Positions 56,980 to 64,000 of a stretch of DNA of 64,000 nt are shown here, piece after piece; positions within the stretch are counted from its first letter, which is position 1; every line of letters starts with the position of its first letter. This stretch comes from Pseudomonadota bacterium (GTDB taxonomy: Bacteria; Pseudomonadota; Alphaproteobacteria; Rhodospirillales; Magnetospirillaceae), in assembly GCA_021847015.1 (NCBI GenBank), contig JAJZVW010000007.1, forward strand, positions 24,942-88,941. Direction: 5' to 3'. Under the pieces are notes generated by a model that was given only the letters and a program-made list of their open reading frames with translations, searched no databases and was not told the origin of the DNA. Made by a program: the position numbers and the translations under genes.

Positions 56980-58520
56980 GGTTGCGCACTCCTCTGGAAC
57001 GGGTTCTCGACATAGGCGCAGGAATCCGACAGCCGCTTTAGCAAGCCAAGGCTGGCCAGCCGCTCCTCCAGACGTCGCGCATTGTCCGAAAAATCCTCCT
57101 GATCGGCACTGCCCGCATCAATGAATCGCCGCGCCTGCTGGTCGCCGATCACCAATCCGTAGCGGTCATGGAGGAGAACGAGGAAGTCTTTGAACTCCAA
57201 TCGCCGCTCGACGCAGCATACGACCAACGTCTTCAGAAGCCGGTCCGTCGGCGCGTAGCGCACCCGTCGGCTAGCCCGTCGAGACGACAGCCCGATCAGG
57301 CGCGCCCAGGTCGCGTGGACCTTGCCGACATGTTGCTTGTGCCGCACGATCGCGCGCCGAACGAGCTCTTCCAGCAATTCGTCGGGTTGCCCCTGCGCTT
57401 CGTCGGCGTCGTCGAGATCCGGCCAATCGAAGGTCTTGGATAGAAGTTCTGCGACGCTCGGTCCCGGCTCATCAGATTGCAGCGCCGCACGCCATTCCGG
57501 CGTCGCAGCAATCTCCCGAATGAACCGTTCGAGCGCCTGTTGAGGCAGGGCATTGTTTCCCTGGAAGGAGTCCGCCGACAGGTCGCGCACCACCGAGCGT
57601 TTCGGCGAGACGATCTCGCAGACCATGGAGATGGGATCCGGTTGCGCCAGGACCTCAGCCGAGCGTTGAAGCTGATACAGAATGAGGTGAAGTCCGGTCA
57701 TCGTGACGATATGCGGAATCGCGTCGTAGGCCGGGATTTGCAGATCCAGGATGGCGATCCAATCCTCGGCCAACCGATCGAAAGTGGGGTGCGAGGCGCA
57801 TGGCAAGTAAGCGCCGGCTCGTTCCTGCCGCGCGAACTGGACGTCGTCTTGCAGCGCTCTGATCAGCCCGTCGTAGGGCGCATCAACCTTCAGTATCCGT
57901 CTTTCCAGACGTTCGCGAAGTTCGGCCGCTCTCCGACTCCTGCAAAGCATGAGATAGAGAATCTCGCCGGTGCGCGCGAAGAACCGCCGGTCCGTGGCGA
58001 CGCCGGTCGCCGTGACACTGACGTCCTCATAGAGCGCGCTCGTCCCGAACGGAAAGACGAACTTGGAACTCCAGCGCTTATTGCTGCCGCCTTCGATCGC
58101 GGAGCTCTGTAGGAAAGAGACTACCGAGGCAAAGTCTTGGAAGGTCTCGAAGCGATCCCGCAGATAGGAAAAGTCTGGTCTGTCCAATCCGCCCGCGTTT
58201 TCCGTCATCAATGGCAGCCAAGTCGCCCACATCGCCTCGTCGGACTGGTCCGAGGTAAGTACAGTCGTTATGTGCGGGTTGTTGAAGAGGAGATTGCGCA
58301 GGCGAAGCTGAGTTTGCGGCTTGTAGGACAATTCGTTCAGGCGCGCCTCGGTCAGGGCGCGTGTCTGGCCATTCTCCGCATGAAGAACGCACAAGAATTC
58401 GAGCAAGGTCAGCCAGGGCGATTGCTCGTCATGGAGACGATGACCCCAGATCGCCTCGTCGATCCACATTTCCGGGCCCGTGCGATCTTCATGCCCGAAT
58501 GGCTTCGCCAAGACTTCCAT
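56976..58520 (-). CDS. sspG: SspG-like restriction protein
   Basis: A 514-residue protein, no Walker motif or nuclease site. Segments such as LTLLEFLCVLHAENGQTRAL, the hydrophobic HIVTMTGLHLILYQLQRSA and a C-terminal winged-helix-like end (KDFLVLLHDRYGLVIGDQQA) suggest a DNA-binding or scaffolding part. Size and position match DptG/SspG of phosphorothioation restriction modules; no direct sequence signature was recognised. It starts 5 bp after sspF and overlaps sspH. Confidence 0.7.
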   Translation of the reverse strand: MEVLAKPFGHEDRTGPEMWIDEAIWGHRLHDEQSPWLTLLEFLCVLHAENGQTRALTEARLNELSYKPQTQLRLRNLLFNNPHITTVLTSDQSDEAMWATWLPLMTENAGGLDRPDFSYLRDRFETFQDFASVVSFLQSSAIEGGSNKRWSSKFVFPFGTSALYEDVSVTATGVATDRRFFARTGEILYLMLCRSRRAAELRERLERRILKVDAPYDGLIRALQDDVQFARQERAGAYLPCASHPTFDRLAEDWIAILDLQIPAYDAIPHIVTMTGLHLILYQLQRSAEVLAQPDPISMVCEIVSPKRSVVRDLSADSFQGNNALPQQALERFIREIAATPEWRAALQSDEPGPSVAELLSKTFDWPDLDDADEAQGQPDELLEELVRRAIVRHKQHVGKVHATWARLIGLSSRRASRRVRYAPTDRLLKTLVVCCVERRLEFKDFLVLLHDRYGLVIGDQQARRFIDAGSADQEDFSDNARRLEERLASLGLLKRLSDSCAYVENPFQRSAQP

Positions 58521-58525
58521 CGCGG

Positions 58526-60358
58526 TCAGGTCCTCACCGTGACGCGCCGCGGGGACGCGCGGCCATCACTCCCGAGCTCGATGAACCGCAGGACCAGTTC
58601 CCCGTCAGAGGCCCGCGCGTCCTCATCAAGCACACGGCGCCGCTCCGTCGCACTCAAAAGCTTGGCCTTGAACGCCAGGAGATCTTCGTGGCACTCGAGC
58701 GAAAAGCTGCTTGGCAGAGCGCCTTCAGCGACCCGCCCCAAGAACTCGAACCGCGTGGGCGTCAACGTCAATCCGACCGGACCCGGGTCGTCGCCGCGCG
58801 ACAGACGGACACTCAGAGCGATGCCGCCTCGTGGGCTCGGCGCCAGCACTGCTTCCTCGCCTCCCTGGCGCGGGACTGAAATCAGCTCGTCAAGCAACGG
58901 GCTGGTCTTCGATTGGGAGTGGCTGCCCGAAGTGGCAAGAACCAGTTCGTCTTGGTTCTGTACGAGCATACCGGTGAAGACGCGATTGAGGCCGCGCATG
59001 ATCATCGGCATGACCCGGCGCGGGAGAGCTGTGCCGTTCTTCAGGCGCGCGGCGACATCGAGGTACAGACCGCCATAGCGGAAGACCGTCAAATCCCAGA
59101 GGTCGAATTCGCTCTCGCGCTGTTCGGGAAGCACGAAGAACATCCGCTGGCGCTGGGCGCGCAGGCGCGGCAGGAACTCCTCCCGCGCACCGGCATCGCT
59201 TCCCTCGAGATAGGAGCGTTGCGCTCGCGTATAGGTGACCGTGCCGCCATAGACCGGGTCGTTGAGCACGAGATCGCGATAGGGGGCTTCCAGCGCGGGA
59301 TCGTCCGCCCCGTAGACCAACAAATTGTCCACGCGGTTGCTGGTCTCGCCGCCGATGCCGAAGGCGTTGAACTTGCGAAAGAGATCCGACTTTTCGGCGC
59401 GCCGCGGCTTCAGGTTCTCGCCAAAGATATTGCGATAGACGCTTGCCTGGTCGAGCGATCCGCTCGCCAAGAGGTCGGGAACATCCGAACATGACATCAA
59501 GCCATCAGGCGCCTCCGGATGTCCCAGAAGAATATTGGCCACGAGCGCCAGAAGCTGGCGGACAGGGAAGTGGACGCCATTCTGTTCGCTCAACTCAACC
59601 AGCGCCGTCAGACGCCGCTGGAGAAGTCCCGAATCGGCCTCGCCCTGGATGCGGGTGCGATTCTCCCGGATCGGACAGATTTGCGTATTCCGAATGGGAC
59701 ATGCCTCGCATTGGTCCCAGCCGGGATGGCCCGTCATCGCCGCGATGATCGTCCGGATCATCTGCGATGCGGGCGCCTGGCTCAAATCGCGCAGATTGAG
59801 CCGGACCTCGGGGTCGGGATTTTCGCCCGTGACTAGGAGCTCCTCGACCGCGCGCACCATGGTCTGGAGCTCTGCCGTTTGCGGGGCGGCCTTCAGCTTC
59901 TCCAGGAGCTGTCCGTGGTTGGCCGCGATCAGATAGATCCGCTCCGGGGCAAGACACGTTACGTCTCGGGCCATGTCGGACAGCAGTGACGCGCTCTCTT
60001 CCGCGCGTAGCTCGCTCAAGTCCTTGACGACCACAAGCTCGCGAGGGCCGAGCTGGCACCTTTGGATCTTGTCCCCGGTACTCCAGGTGGCGTCGGAACC
60101 ACCAAGCCGAACCCAGGCTTCTCGGCAATGATAGGTTTTTCCGTCCCCCGCCGTGCCGGTCAGGATTTCCGAGCGCGGGGAGTCCGAACGCAGGTTGTCA
60201 AGGAGCTGGTCCAGAAATTGTGCTGGTAAAACAATAGGTTCGATCCGGTGGCGCCGCAACGCCCGTTGGATCGACTCGTCGTACATATTATCATTGGTCG
60301 GGATCGGACCGTAGTTCCGAAGGAACCTGACCCAACGACTTGCCCCGGATGCCGACAT
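58526..60358 (-). CDS. sspF: SspF-like restriction ATPase
   Basis: A 610-residue P-loop protein. ILTGTAGDGKTYHCREAW is Walker A (Lys74); LVVVKDLSEL and APERIYLIAANHG may be Walker B and sensor. A cysteine group, CEACPIRNTQICPI near residues 215-230, could bind zinc. Layout and size match DptF/SspF. ATG 60358 has GGGAGGGGGA, better than the GTG at 60373. It is first of the sspF-G-H operon, transcribed toward sspBCD. Confidence 0.78.
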   Translation of the reverse strand: MSASGASRWVRFLRNYGPIPTNDNMYDESIQRALRRHRIEPIVLPAQFLDQLLDNLRSDSPRSEILTGTAGDGKTYHCREAWVRLGGSDATWSTGDKIQRCQLGPRELVVVKDLSELRAEESASLLSDMARDVTCLAPERIYLIAANHGQLLEKLKAAPQTAELQTMVRAVEELLVTGENPDPEVRLNLRDLSQAPASQMIRTIIAAMTGHPGWDQCEACPIRNTQICPIRENRTRIQGEADSGLLQRRLTALVELSEQNGVHFPVRQLLALVANILLGHPEAPDGLMSCSDVPDLLASGSLDQASVYRNIFGENLKPRRAEKSDLFRKFNAFGIGGETSNRVDNLLVYGADDPALEAPYRDLVLNDPVYGGTVTYTRAQRSYLEGSDAGAREEFLPRLRAQRQRMFFVLPEQRESEFDLWDLTVFRYGGLYLDVAARLKNGTALPRRVMPMIMRGLNRVFTGMLVQNQDELVLATSGSHSQSKTSPLLDELISVPRQGGEEAVLAPSPRGGIALSVRLSRGDDPGPVGLTLTPTRFEFLGRVAEGALPSSFSLECHEDLLAFKAKLLSATERRRVLDEDARASDGELVLRFIELGSDGRASPRRVTVRT

Positions 60359-60915
60359 TCCCCCTCCCGTCACACATTATCCGGCGCTCGTAAGGAGGGT
60401 CATCCTCGTCCTTGCAACCACCACCGCTTGAGTCGATTGTGGCATGATAGCATCATACTGCGCCAGAATGCTGCCAGAATGTCCCATGTCGACAGCCTCT
60501 TACCGCCTTATTGACGGCGATCTCGAGCTCTCAGATCAATCCGACGGCCAGGGGGCCTTCTGGCCTCACCGACATTTTCGCGGCGGATCTACCACGGTCA
60601 GCCCGATTCTTGACGGTTGCGATCGTTGGCCCGCCCTTCCGCTAGAAACCAACGCGCCAACGGCAGCGTCAGCGGAGTTTGCGCCCGTTTGCCATGTCGA
60701 TAGCTGGGCCGCGACTGTCCCGCGGATTGGGTGCCGGCGAATACCGCGCTGACACGAGCAAGTTCGAGGCTCGCGGCTCGCCGCCAGGCTTTGCTACGCC
60801 CACCGAGCGGACCCGGCCGCCGCCAAAGGCGCGGCTGTTACGTTACAGCTGAATCACATCTGCTCCCGCACGCGCCAATTATCGCGTTCCGCAAAAAGCC
60901 TGTAAGTTAGCTCTC
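60359..60915. other. Intergenic region between sspF and HEPN-like gene
   Basis: About 0.56 kb without a convincing gene. Short frames have no domain or ribosome site. It must hold divergent promoters for the sspFGH operon and the next gene, but none is clear enough to place. Confidence 0.5.
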
Positions 60916-61860
60916 ATGGATCTTGAGGAACTGAAACTTCTACGCGGATTCGGACGGATCGCGTACTCCGAGACGGGTAAGCCCACGCTCAAGTATCGCG
61001 CGACCGATCCGGCTGATCGATATGTGCAATGTGGCTGCGGCAAGGCCGACTGCTGGACGCGGCAACTCTTGCCGCTGCGCGAGCACATGGTCGCGTTGTT
61101 TCGCGCCATCGCCGTCTGCGGACTTGAAGAGCAATTCGAGGTATTCAACCGCTCGGAAGATCCTTGGCCCGGCGTGATCTACGCCCTGCAAATGGCAGCG
61201 AGCCTGGAGGACGTTTTTGCCGATCCTTCCTATGTGGATGACAGCGAGGCAGCCTTGTGGTGTCGGCCTGCTTGGGAGAGCGACGAAGAAGATCGGGAAG
61301 CTGCTTCCAAATACGTTGCGGCCCTCATTATCTTCAACTTTGCATGGACCGCCTATGAGGCGGCGATCGAGACATCTGCCAGGGGACTCTATTCAAAGGA
61401 TAAAGTGCCTGTACGCGCACGGCGGCTCTTCCAAGCCGAGCCCAGCCTCTCGGCGGACATTGAGGCCTTTGACGTCTCGTATAGGGTTGCACGCCACATT
61501 TGCAAACGACTGTCGGCGATAACACCGAACATCGAAGACATTGAAACGAAATATGCTCTATCGGGCGCGGCGGCAGCAGCCGAGCTTGGTCGCATATTCA
61601 GGAACTACATCGTTCATGGTGCCGACCCCATGCCCGTTGGCAGTAGCCGTGCAGCATGTGCGAGGTTTTATTCCATCACACGCCTTCTTCTGCTCTTGAT
61701 CCAATTGCTGGTCCTGCGGCAGTTAAAGGAGCCGGCGCGCCCCGTCCCTCTTTCAGCGAACCAGAATCGCGGCTCCCAACTCGCCGGTAGACTTCTCCGG
61801 AACCTCCACCGTCACGAAGCCTTGTGGGCCGACCCGGAGCTCATGCGCGCTGAAGACTGA
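60916..61860 (+). CDS. HEPN-like protein of unknown function
   Basis: A 314-residue mostly helical protein. Near the end RIFRNYIVHGADPMP contains RNYIVH, an R-x4-H motif like the catalytic RNase motif of HEPN domains. It follows LGRIFRNYI after an Ala-rich helix, as in HEPN folds. The N-terminal YVQCGCGKADCWTRQLL may bind zinc. A hydrophobic stretch RLLLLLIQLLVL lies beside the motif. Function is inferred only: an RNase effector of a defence or toxin system. No antitoxin partner is adjacent. The ATG at 60916 lacks a clear ribosome site. Confidence 0.6.
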   Translation: MDLEELKLLRGFGRIAYSETGKPTLKYRATDPADRYVQCGCGKADCWTRQLLPLREHMVALFRAIAVCGLEEQFEVFNRSEDPWPGVIYALQMAASLEDVFADPSYVDDSEAALWCRPAWESDEEDREAASKYVAALIIFNFAWTAYEAAIETSARGLYSKDKVPVRARRLFQAEPSLSADIEAFDVSYRVARHICKRLSAITPNIEDIETKYALSGAAAAAELGRIFRNYIVHGADPMPVGSSRAACARFYSITRLLLLLIQLLVLRQLKEPARPVPLSANQNRGSQLAGRLLRNLHRHEALWADPELMRAED

Positions 61861-62337
61861 CGGTTTTCAACAGCTTCGTTCCATCCCAACCCTGAGCATT
61901 GGCAACGAAAGAAGCTCTAGCCAATCAATTCGCGCCAGTCGCGCGCGCGAGCCGACCGGATACCGAAATGGTCGCGACAGAATTAGCTCCCAACCGGCAC
62001 TCACCCGAGCAACCGCATGAGTGCCTCAGATCGCTCGACGAACTTTCGGGCGTTTGTCTTCCACAGTGGTTCCAGGTTTTGCAGCTTCCAGCGCAGACCA
62101 GAGAGCTGTTCCACATGCGGCACGCCCAGCAAAGACCATTCGGGCTCCGCGATGACCGGTGACAGCAGAAACGCAACTTTGGATTCGGCGCCGCCATGTA
62201 GTCCAACTACGATGAATTGTACTATCCCAAATTGGGGGAAGGCCTTCCCCTGCGGCCGAGCCGTTTGTCTCGGCCGACCCCTTCTGCGGGGACACCCCGC
62301 AACGCCCCGAGAGTGAGAGTGCGGACGGGCTTTCCGT
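61861..62337. other. Intergenic region with a possible gene remnant
   Basis: About 0.48 kb between the HEPN-like gene and the leader of ardC. Apart from the remnant at 62001-62235, no gene, repeat or RNA was seen. Confidence 0.5.
62001..62235 (-). pseudogene. Possible 3' remnant of an unidentified gene
   Basis: A minus-strand frame of about 78 codons reads like real protein (VVGLHGGAESKVAFLLSPVI, then PHVEQLSGLRWKLQNLEPL and KFVERSEALMRLLG) and ends in a stop at 62001. No start codon or ribosome site lies in front, and the upstream part is antisense of ardC's leader. It may be the end of a gene lost during element assembly. I cannot name its family. Confidence 0.35.
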
Positions 62338-62377
62338 GACGGGTTGAGGGCTGGGAGAGAGGCTCCCGGCGCCCGTC
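62338..62377 (+). ncRNA. Structured leader RNA of ardC
   Basis: GACGGG (62338-62343) pairs with CCCGTC (62372-62377). Inside, CTGGGAG (62351-62357) pairs with CTCCCGG (62363-62369) around loop AGAGG. The same structure with compensatory changes precedes parB at 63463-63502. The start codon is 13 bases downstream behind GCGGAGACC. Confidence 0.65.
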
Positions 62378-62390
62378 GCGGAGACCCGCG

Positions 62391-63344
62391 ATGCCCAGAC
62401 ACGCCGCTCGCGCTCGTTCCGATTCCGACCGGACGAGCCTTTATGACGAAATCACCACGAAGATCATCACCGAGCTGGAGGCCGGCCGCGTGCCCTGGGT
62501 CCAGCCCTGGGGAACGGCGGCGGCGAAAGCGCCGCTGGCCATGCCAAAGAACGCCAGCACCGGTCGGTTTTATTCCGGGATCAACGTGCTCATCCTCTGG
62601 GGTTCCGTGATCGAGCACGGTTTCCCGGTCCAGGGCTGGGTCACCTTCCGCCAGGCCCTTTCGCTCGGCGGCAATGTCCGCAAGGGCGAGCATGGCACCA
62701 CCGTCGTCTACGCCGACCGCTTTATTCCCGACGACGAGAAGAAACGGGCGCGAGAGACCGGCGAGGAAGCGCAAGCCATCCCGTTCCTCAAGCGCTTCAC
62801 CGTCTTCAACCTGGCGCAATGCGAAGGCCTGCCGGAGAATCTGGTGGTCGCGGCACCACCACCGGAGCCGGGGCTCATCGAGCCCAAAGTCGAGGCGCTG
62901 ATCAAAGCCACTGGCATCGATTTCCGCATCGGCGGCAGCCGGGCCTTCTACATGCCCGCGGACGACTATGTGCAGGTCCCGCCGCCACAAGCTTATTTCG
63001 AGCCGATCAACTGGCACCGCACGGCGCTTCACGAACTTGGTCACGCCAGCGGCGCCCAGCACCGGCTCAATCGTGATCTCTCCGGCTCTTTCGGCTCGAA
63101 GAAGTACGCTTTCGAAGAGCTGATTGCCGAGATGAATGCCGCGTTTTGTTGCGCCTGGCTCGGCATCGTGCCGACGGTGCGGCACGCCGATTATATCGGC
63201 TCCTGGCTCGAGGTGCTGCGCGAGGACAACCGCGCCATCGTCCGCGCGGCGTCGCAGGCGAGCAAGGCTGCGGACTTCCTCCTCGGGTTTCTTCCTGGAG
63301 ATGAGGCGCAGGCCTCCACCGCTGATAAGCGGGAGGCCGCGTGA
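62391..63344 (+). CDS. ardC: ArdC-family antirestriction protein
   Basis: A 317-residue ArdC-like protein that protects incoming plasmid DNA from restriction. The N-terminal ssDNA-binding domain has SLYDEITTKIITELEAGRVPWVQPW and RFYSGINVLILW. The zincin domain has HRTALHELGHASGAQHRL with HELGH and a later Glu in FEELIAEMNAAF. Length is usual. The ATG at 62391 follows a GGAGA site in the leader. With parB it forms the plasmid-type part of the island, and such proteins help the element enter new hosts. Confidence 0.93.
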   Translation: MPRHAARARSDSDRTSLYDEITTKIITELEAGRVPWVQPWGTAAAKAPLAMPKNASTGRFYSGINVLILWGSVIEHGFPVQGWVTFRQALSLGGNVRKGEHGTTVVYADRFIPDDEKKRARETGEEAQAIPFLKRFTVFNLAQCEGLPENLVVAAPPPEPGLIEPKVEALIKATGIDFRIGGSRAFYMPADDYVQVPPPQAYFEPINWHRTALHELGHASGAQHRLNRDLSGSFGSKKYAFEELIAEMNAAFCCAWLGIVPTVRHADYIGSWLEVLREDNRAIVRAASQASKAADFLLGFLPGDEAQASTADKREAA

Positions 63345-63462
63345 TGCGCTTCCGTCGCGGTAGTCAGCAAGCCGTCACGCAAGGCCGGATTTGTGCGGAT
63401 GCGCATCTCCGGCTCGGCGGGTCTGCAGCCTTCCAGAGGAAGAGGGCTGCGCCGGTCTTCGT

Positions 63463-63502
63463 GACGGGTTGGAAGCCGAGAGAGAGTCTTTCGGCGCCCG
63501 TC
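63463..63502 (+). ncRNA. Structured leader RNA of parB
   Basis: GACGGG (63463-63468) pairs with CCCGTC (63497-63502). Inside, CCGAGAG (63476-63482) pairs with CTTTCGG (63488-63494) with loop AGAGT. The linkers (7 and 2 bases) are identical in length to the ardC leader. The start codon is 15 bases downstream. Confidence 0.65.
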
Positions 63503-63517
63503 GCGGAGACCATCCCG

Positions 63518-64000
63518 ATGGCACCTGCTGTTCAGAAGATCACCCTCTCGTCGTCGCGCGACATCCCCCTTAACAAGCTTGTTCTGTCCCAGTCGAACGT
63601 CCGCCGGGTGAAGGCCGGCGTCTCGATCGAGGAGCTGGCCGAGGACATCGCCCGGCGCACGCTCCTGCAAAGCCTCAACGTCCGGCCGGTGCTCGATGCC
63701 GATGGCGCCGAGACCGGCATGTTCGAGGTTCCGGCCGGCGGCCGGCGCTACCGGGCGCTTCAGCTTCTCGTCAAACAGAAGCGTCTCGGCAAGACCGCGC
63801 CCGTGCCCTGCGTCGTGCGCGATCCCGGCGTCGACGTTTCCGCCGAGGAAGACTCGTTGGCCGAGAACGTCCATCGCGCTTCGCTCCATCCACTGGACCA
63901 GTTCCGGGCATTTCAAGCATTGCGCCAGAAGGGCCAGTCCGAAGAAGAGATCGCCGCCGTCTTCTTCGTCGGCGTCAACGTGGTGAAGCAGCGGCTGCGT
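63518..64000 (+). CDS. parB: ParB/RepB-family partition protein (3' end outside window)
   Basis: The first 161 residues of a ParB/Spo0J-like protein. The CTP-binding N-terminal domain is visible: PLNKLVLSQSNVRRV, IEELAEDIARRTLLQSLNV, FEVPAGGRRYRAL and SLAENVHRASLHPLDQFRAF; the start of the HTH (EEIAAVFFVGVNVVKQRL) is the last thing seen. It is open at the window's end. On plasmids and integrative elements it binds centromere-like sites or acts as a regulator. No parA is seen in the window. The leader RNA precedes it. Confidence 0.9.
   Translation, partial: MAPAVQKITLSSSRDIPLNKLVLSQSNVRRVKAGVSIEELAEDIARRTLLQSLNVRPVLDADGAETGMFEVPAGGRRYRALQLLVKQKRLGKTAPVPCVVRDPGVDVSAEEDSLAENVHRASLHPLDQFRAFQALRQKGQSEEEIAAVFFVGVNVVKQRLR

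Larger units (their letters stand above)
37775..64000. mobile_element. Integrated genomic island (left end at radC; right end outside window)
   Basis: The left boundary is the point where radC loses similarity. Contents are an integrase, a defence block and plasmid-type genes (ArdC, ParB). Gene structure changes to long defence operons, and GC looks lower than in the chromosomal part by eye. The right junction and second att copy should lie beyond 64000. Precise core att sequence cannot be set from one end. Confidence 0.8.

Noticed and set aside
44832-60358. SspE restriction gene
   Set aside because: No DUF262/DUF1524 (GTP hydrolase and HNH) protein is visible in the window.
60444-60752. 102-codon plus-strand frame upstream of the HEPN-like gene
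   Set aside because: No ribosome site or domain; composition looks random.

Overview
The window reads as a high-GC alphaproteobacterial chromosome, most like the Rhodospirillales (Magnetospirillum and relatives). This is inferred from gene content: nifJ-type pyruvate:ferredoxin oxidoreductase, coq7, COQ9, purEK, a GTG-started rpsU, DUF465 proteins, many chemoreceptors and c-di-GMP proteins. No rRNA, tRNA or CRISPR was seen.

Positions 1-37775 are ordinary chromosome. In order they hold: the repeat-rich end of an unknown protein; a secreted protein under a Fur-like palindrome; nhaA; an SbmA/BacA-like ABC protein with an altered nucleotide site; a chemoreceptor; a GH1 beta-glucosidase; a GT9 glycosyltransferase; a PraR-like regulator with a palindromic operator; nifJ; an HD-GYP protein; a CZB chemoreceptor; a 0.9 kb gene-poor gap; a phage-type repressor; a hydrogenase maturation protease beside an EpmC-like HExxH protein; ubiX; pfkA; a degenerate GGDEF protein; purEK; DedA; COQ9; rpsU; coq7-dsbB; meaB; a PAS-GGDEF cyclase; ygfZ; a glycosyltransferase/asparagine synthetase operon; a dihydroorotase; and radC. 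Three copies of a palindromic intergenic repeat lie in this part.

At about 37775 radC is cut at its HNHP metal motif, and a tyrosine integrase follows. From there to the right edge the DNA looks like an integrated mobile island. It carries: a two-gene signalling module (double-GHKL kinase-like protein plus receiver-like protein) in one run with a DUF1778/GNAT toxin-antitoxin pair; a complete sspABCD single-strand phosphorothioation module; a small three-helix membrane protein; convergent sspHGF restriction genes; a HEPN-like gene; then plasmid-type genes (ArdC antirestriction and ParB, the last cut by the window end). ardC and parB each sit behind the same covarying hairpin leader. The right end of the island is not in the window.

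Functionally, SspABCD should mark host DNA with phosphorothioates and SspFGH should attack unmarked DNA. The signalling module and HEPN protein are candidate additional or previously undescribed defences, while ArdC and ParB point to a transmissible, plasmid-like element carrying them.
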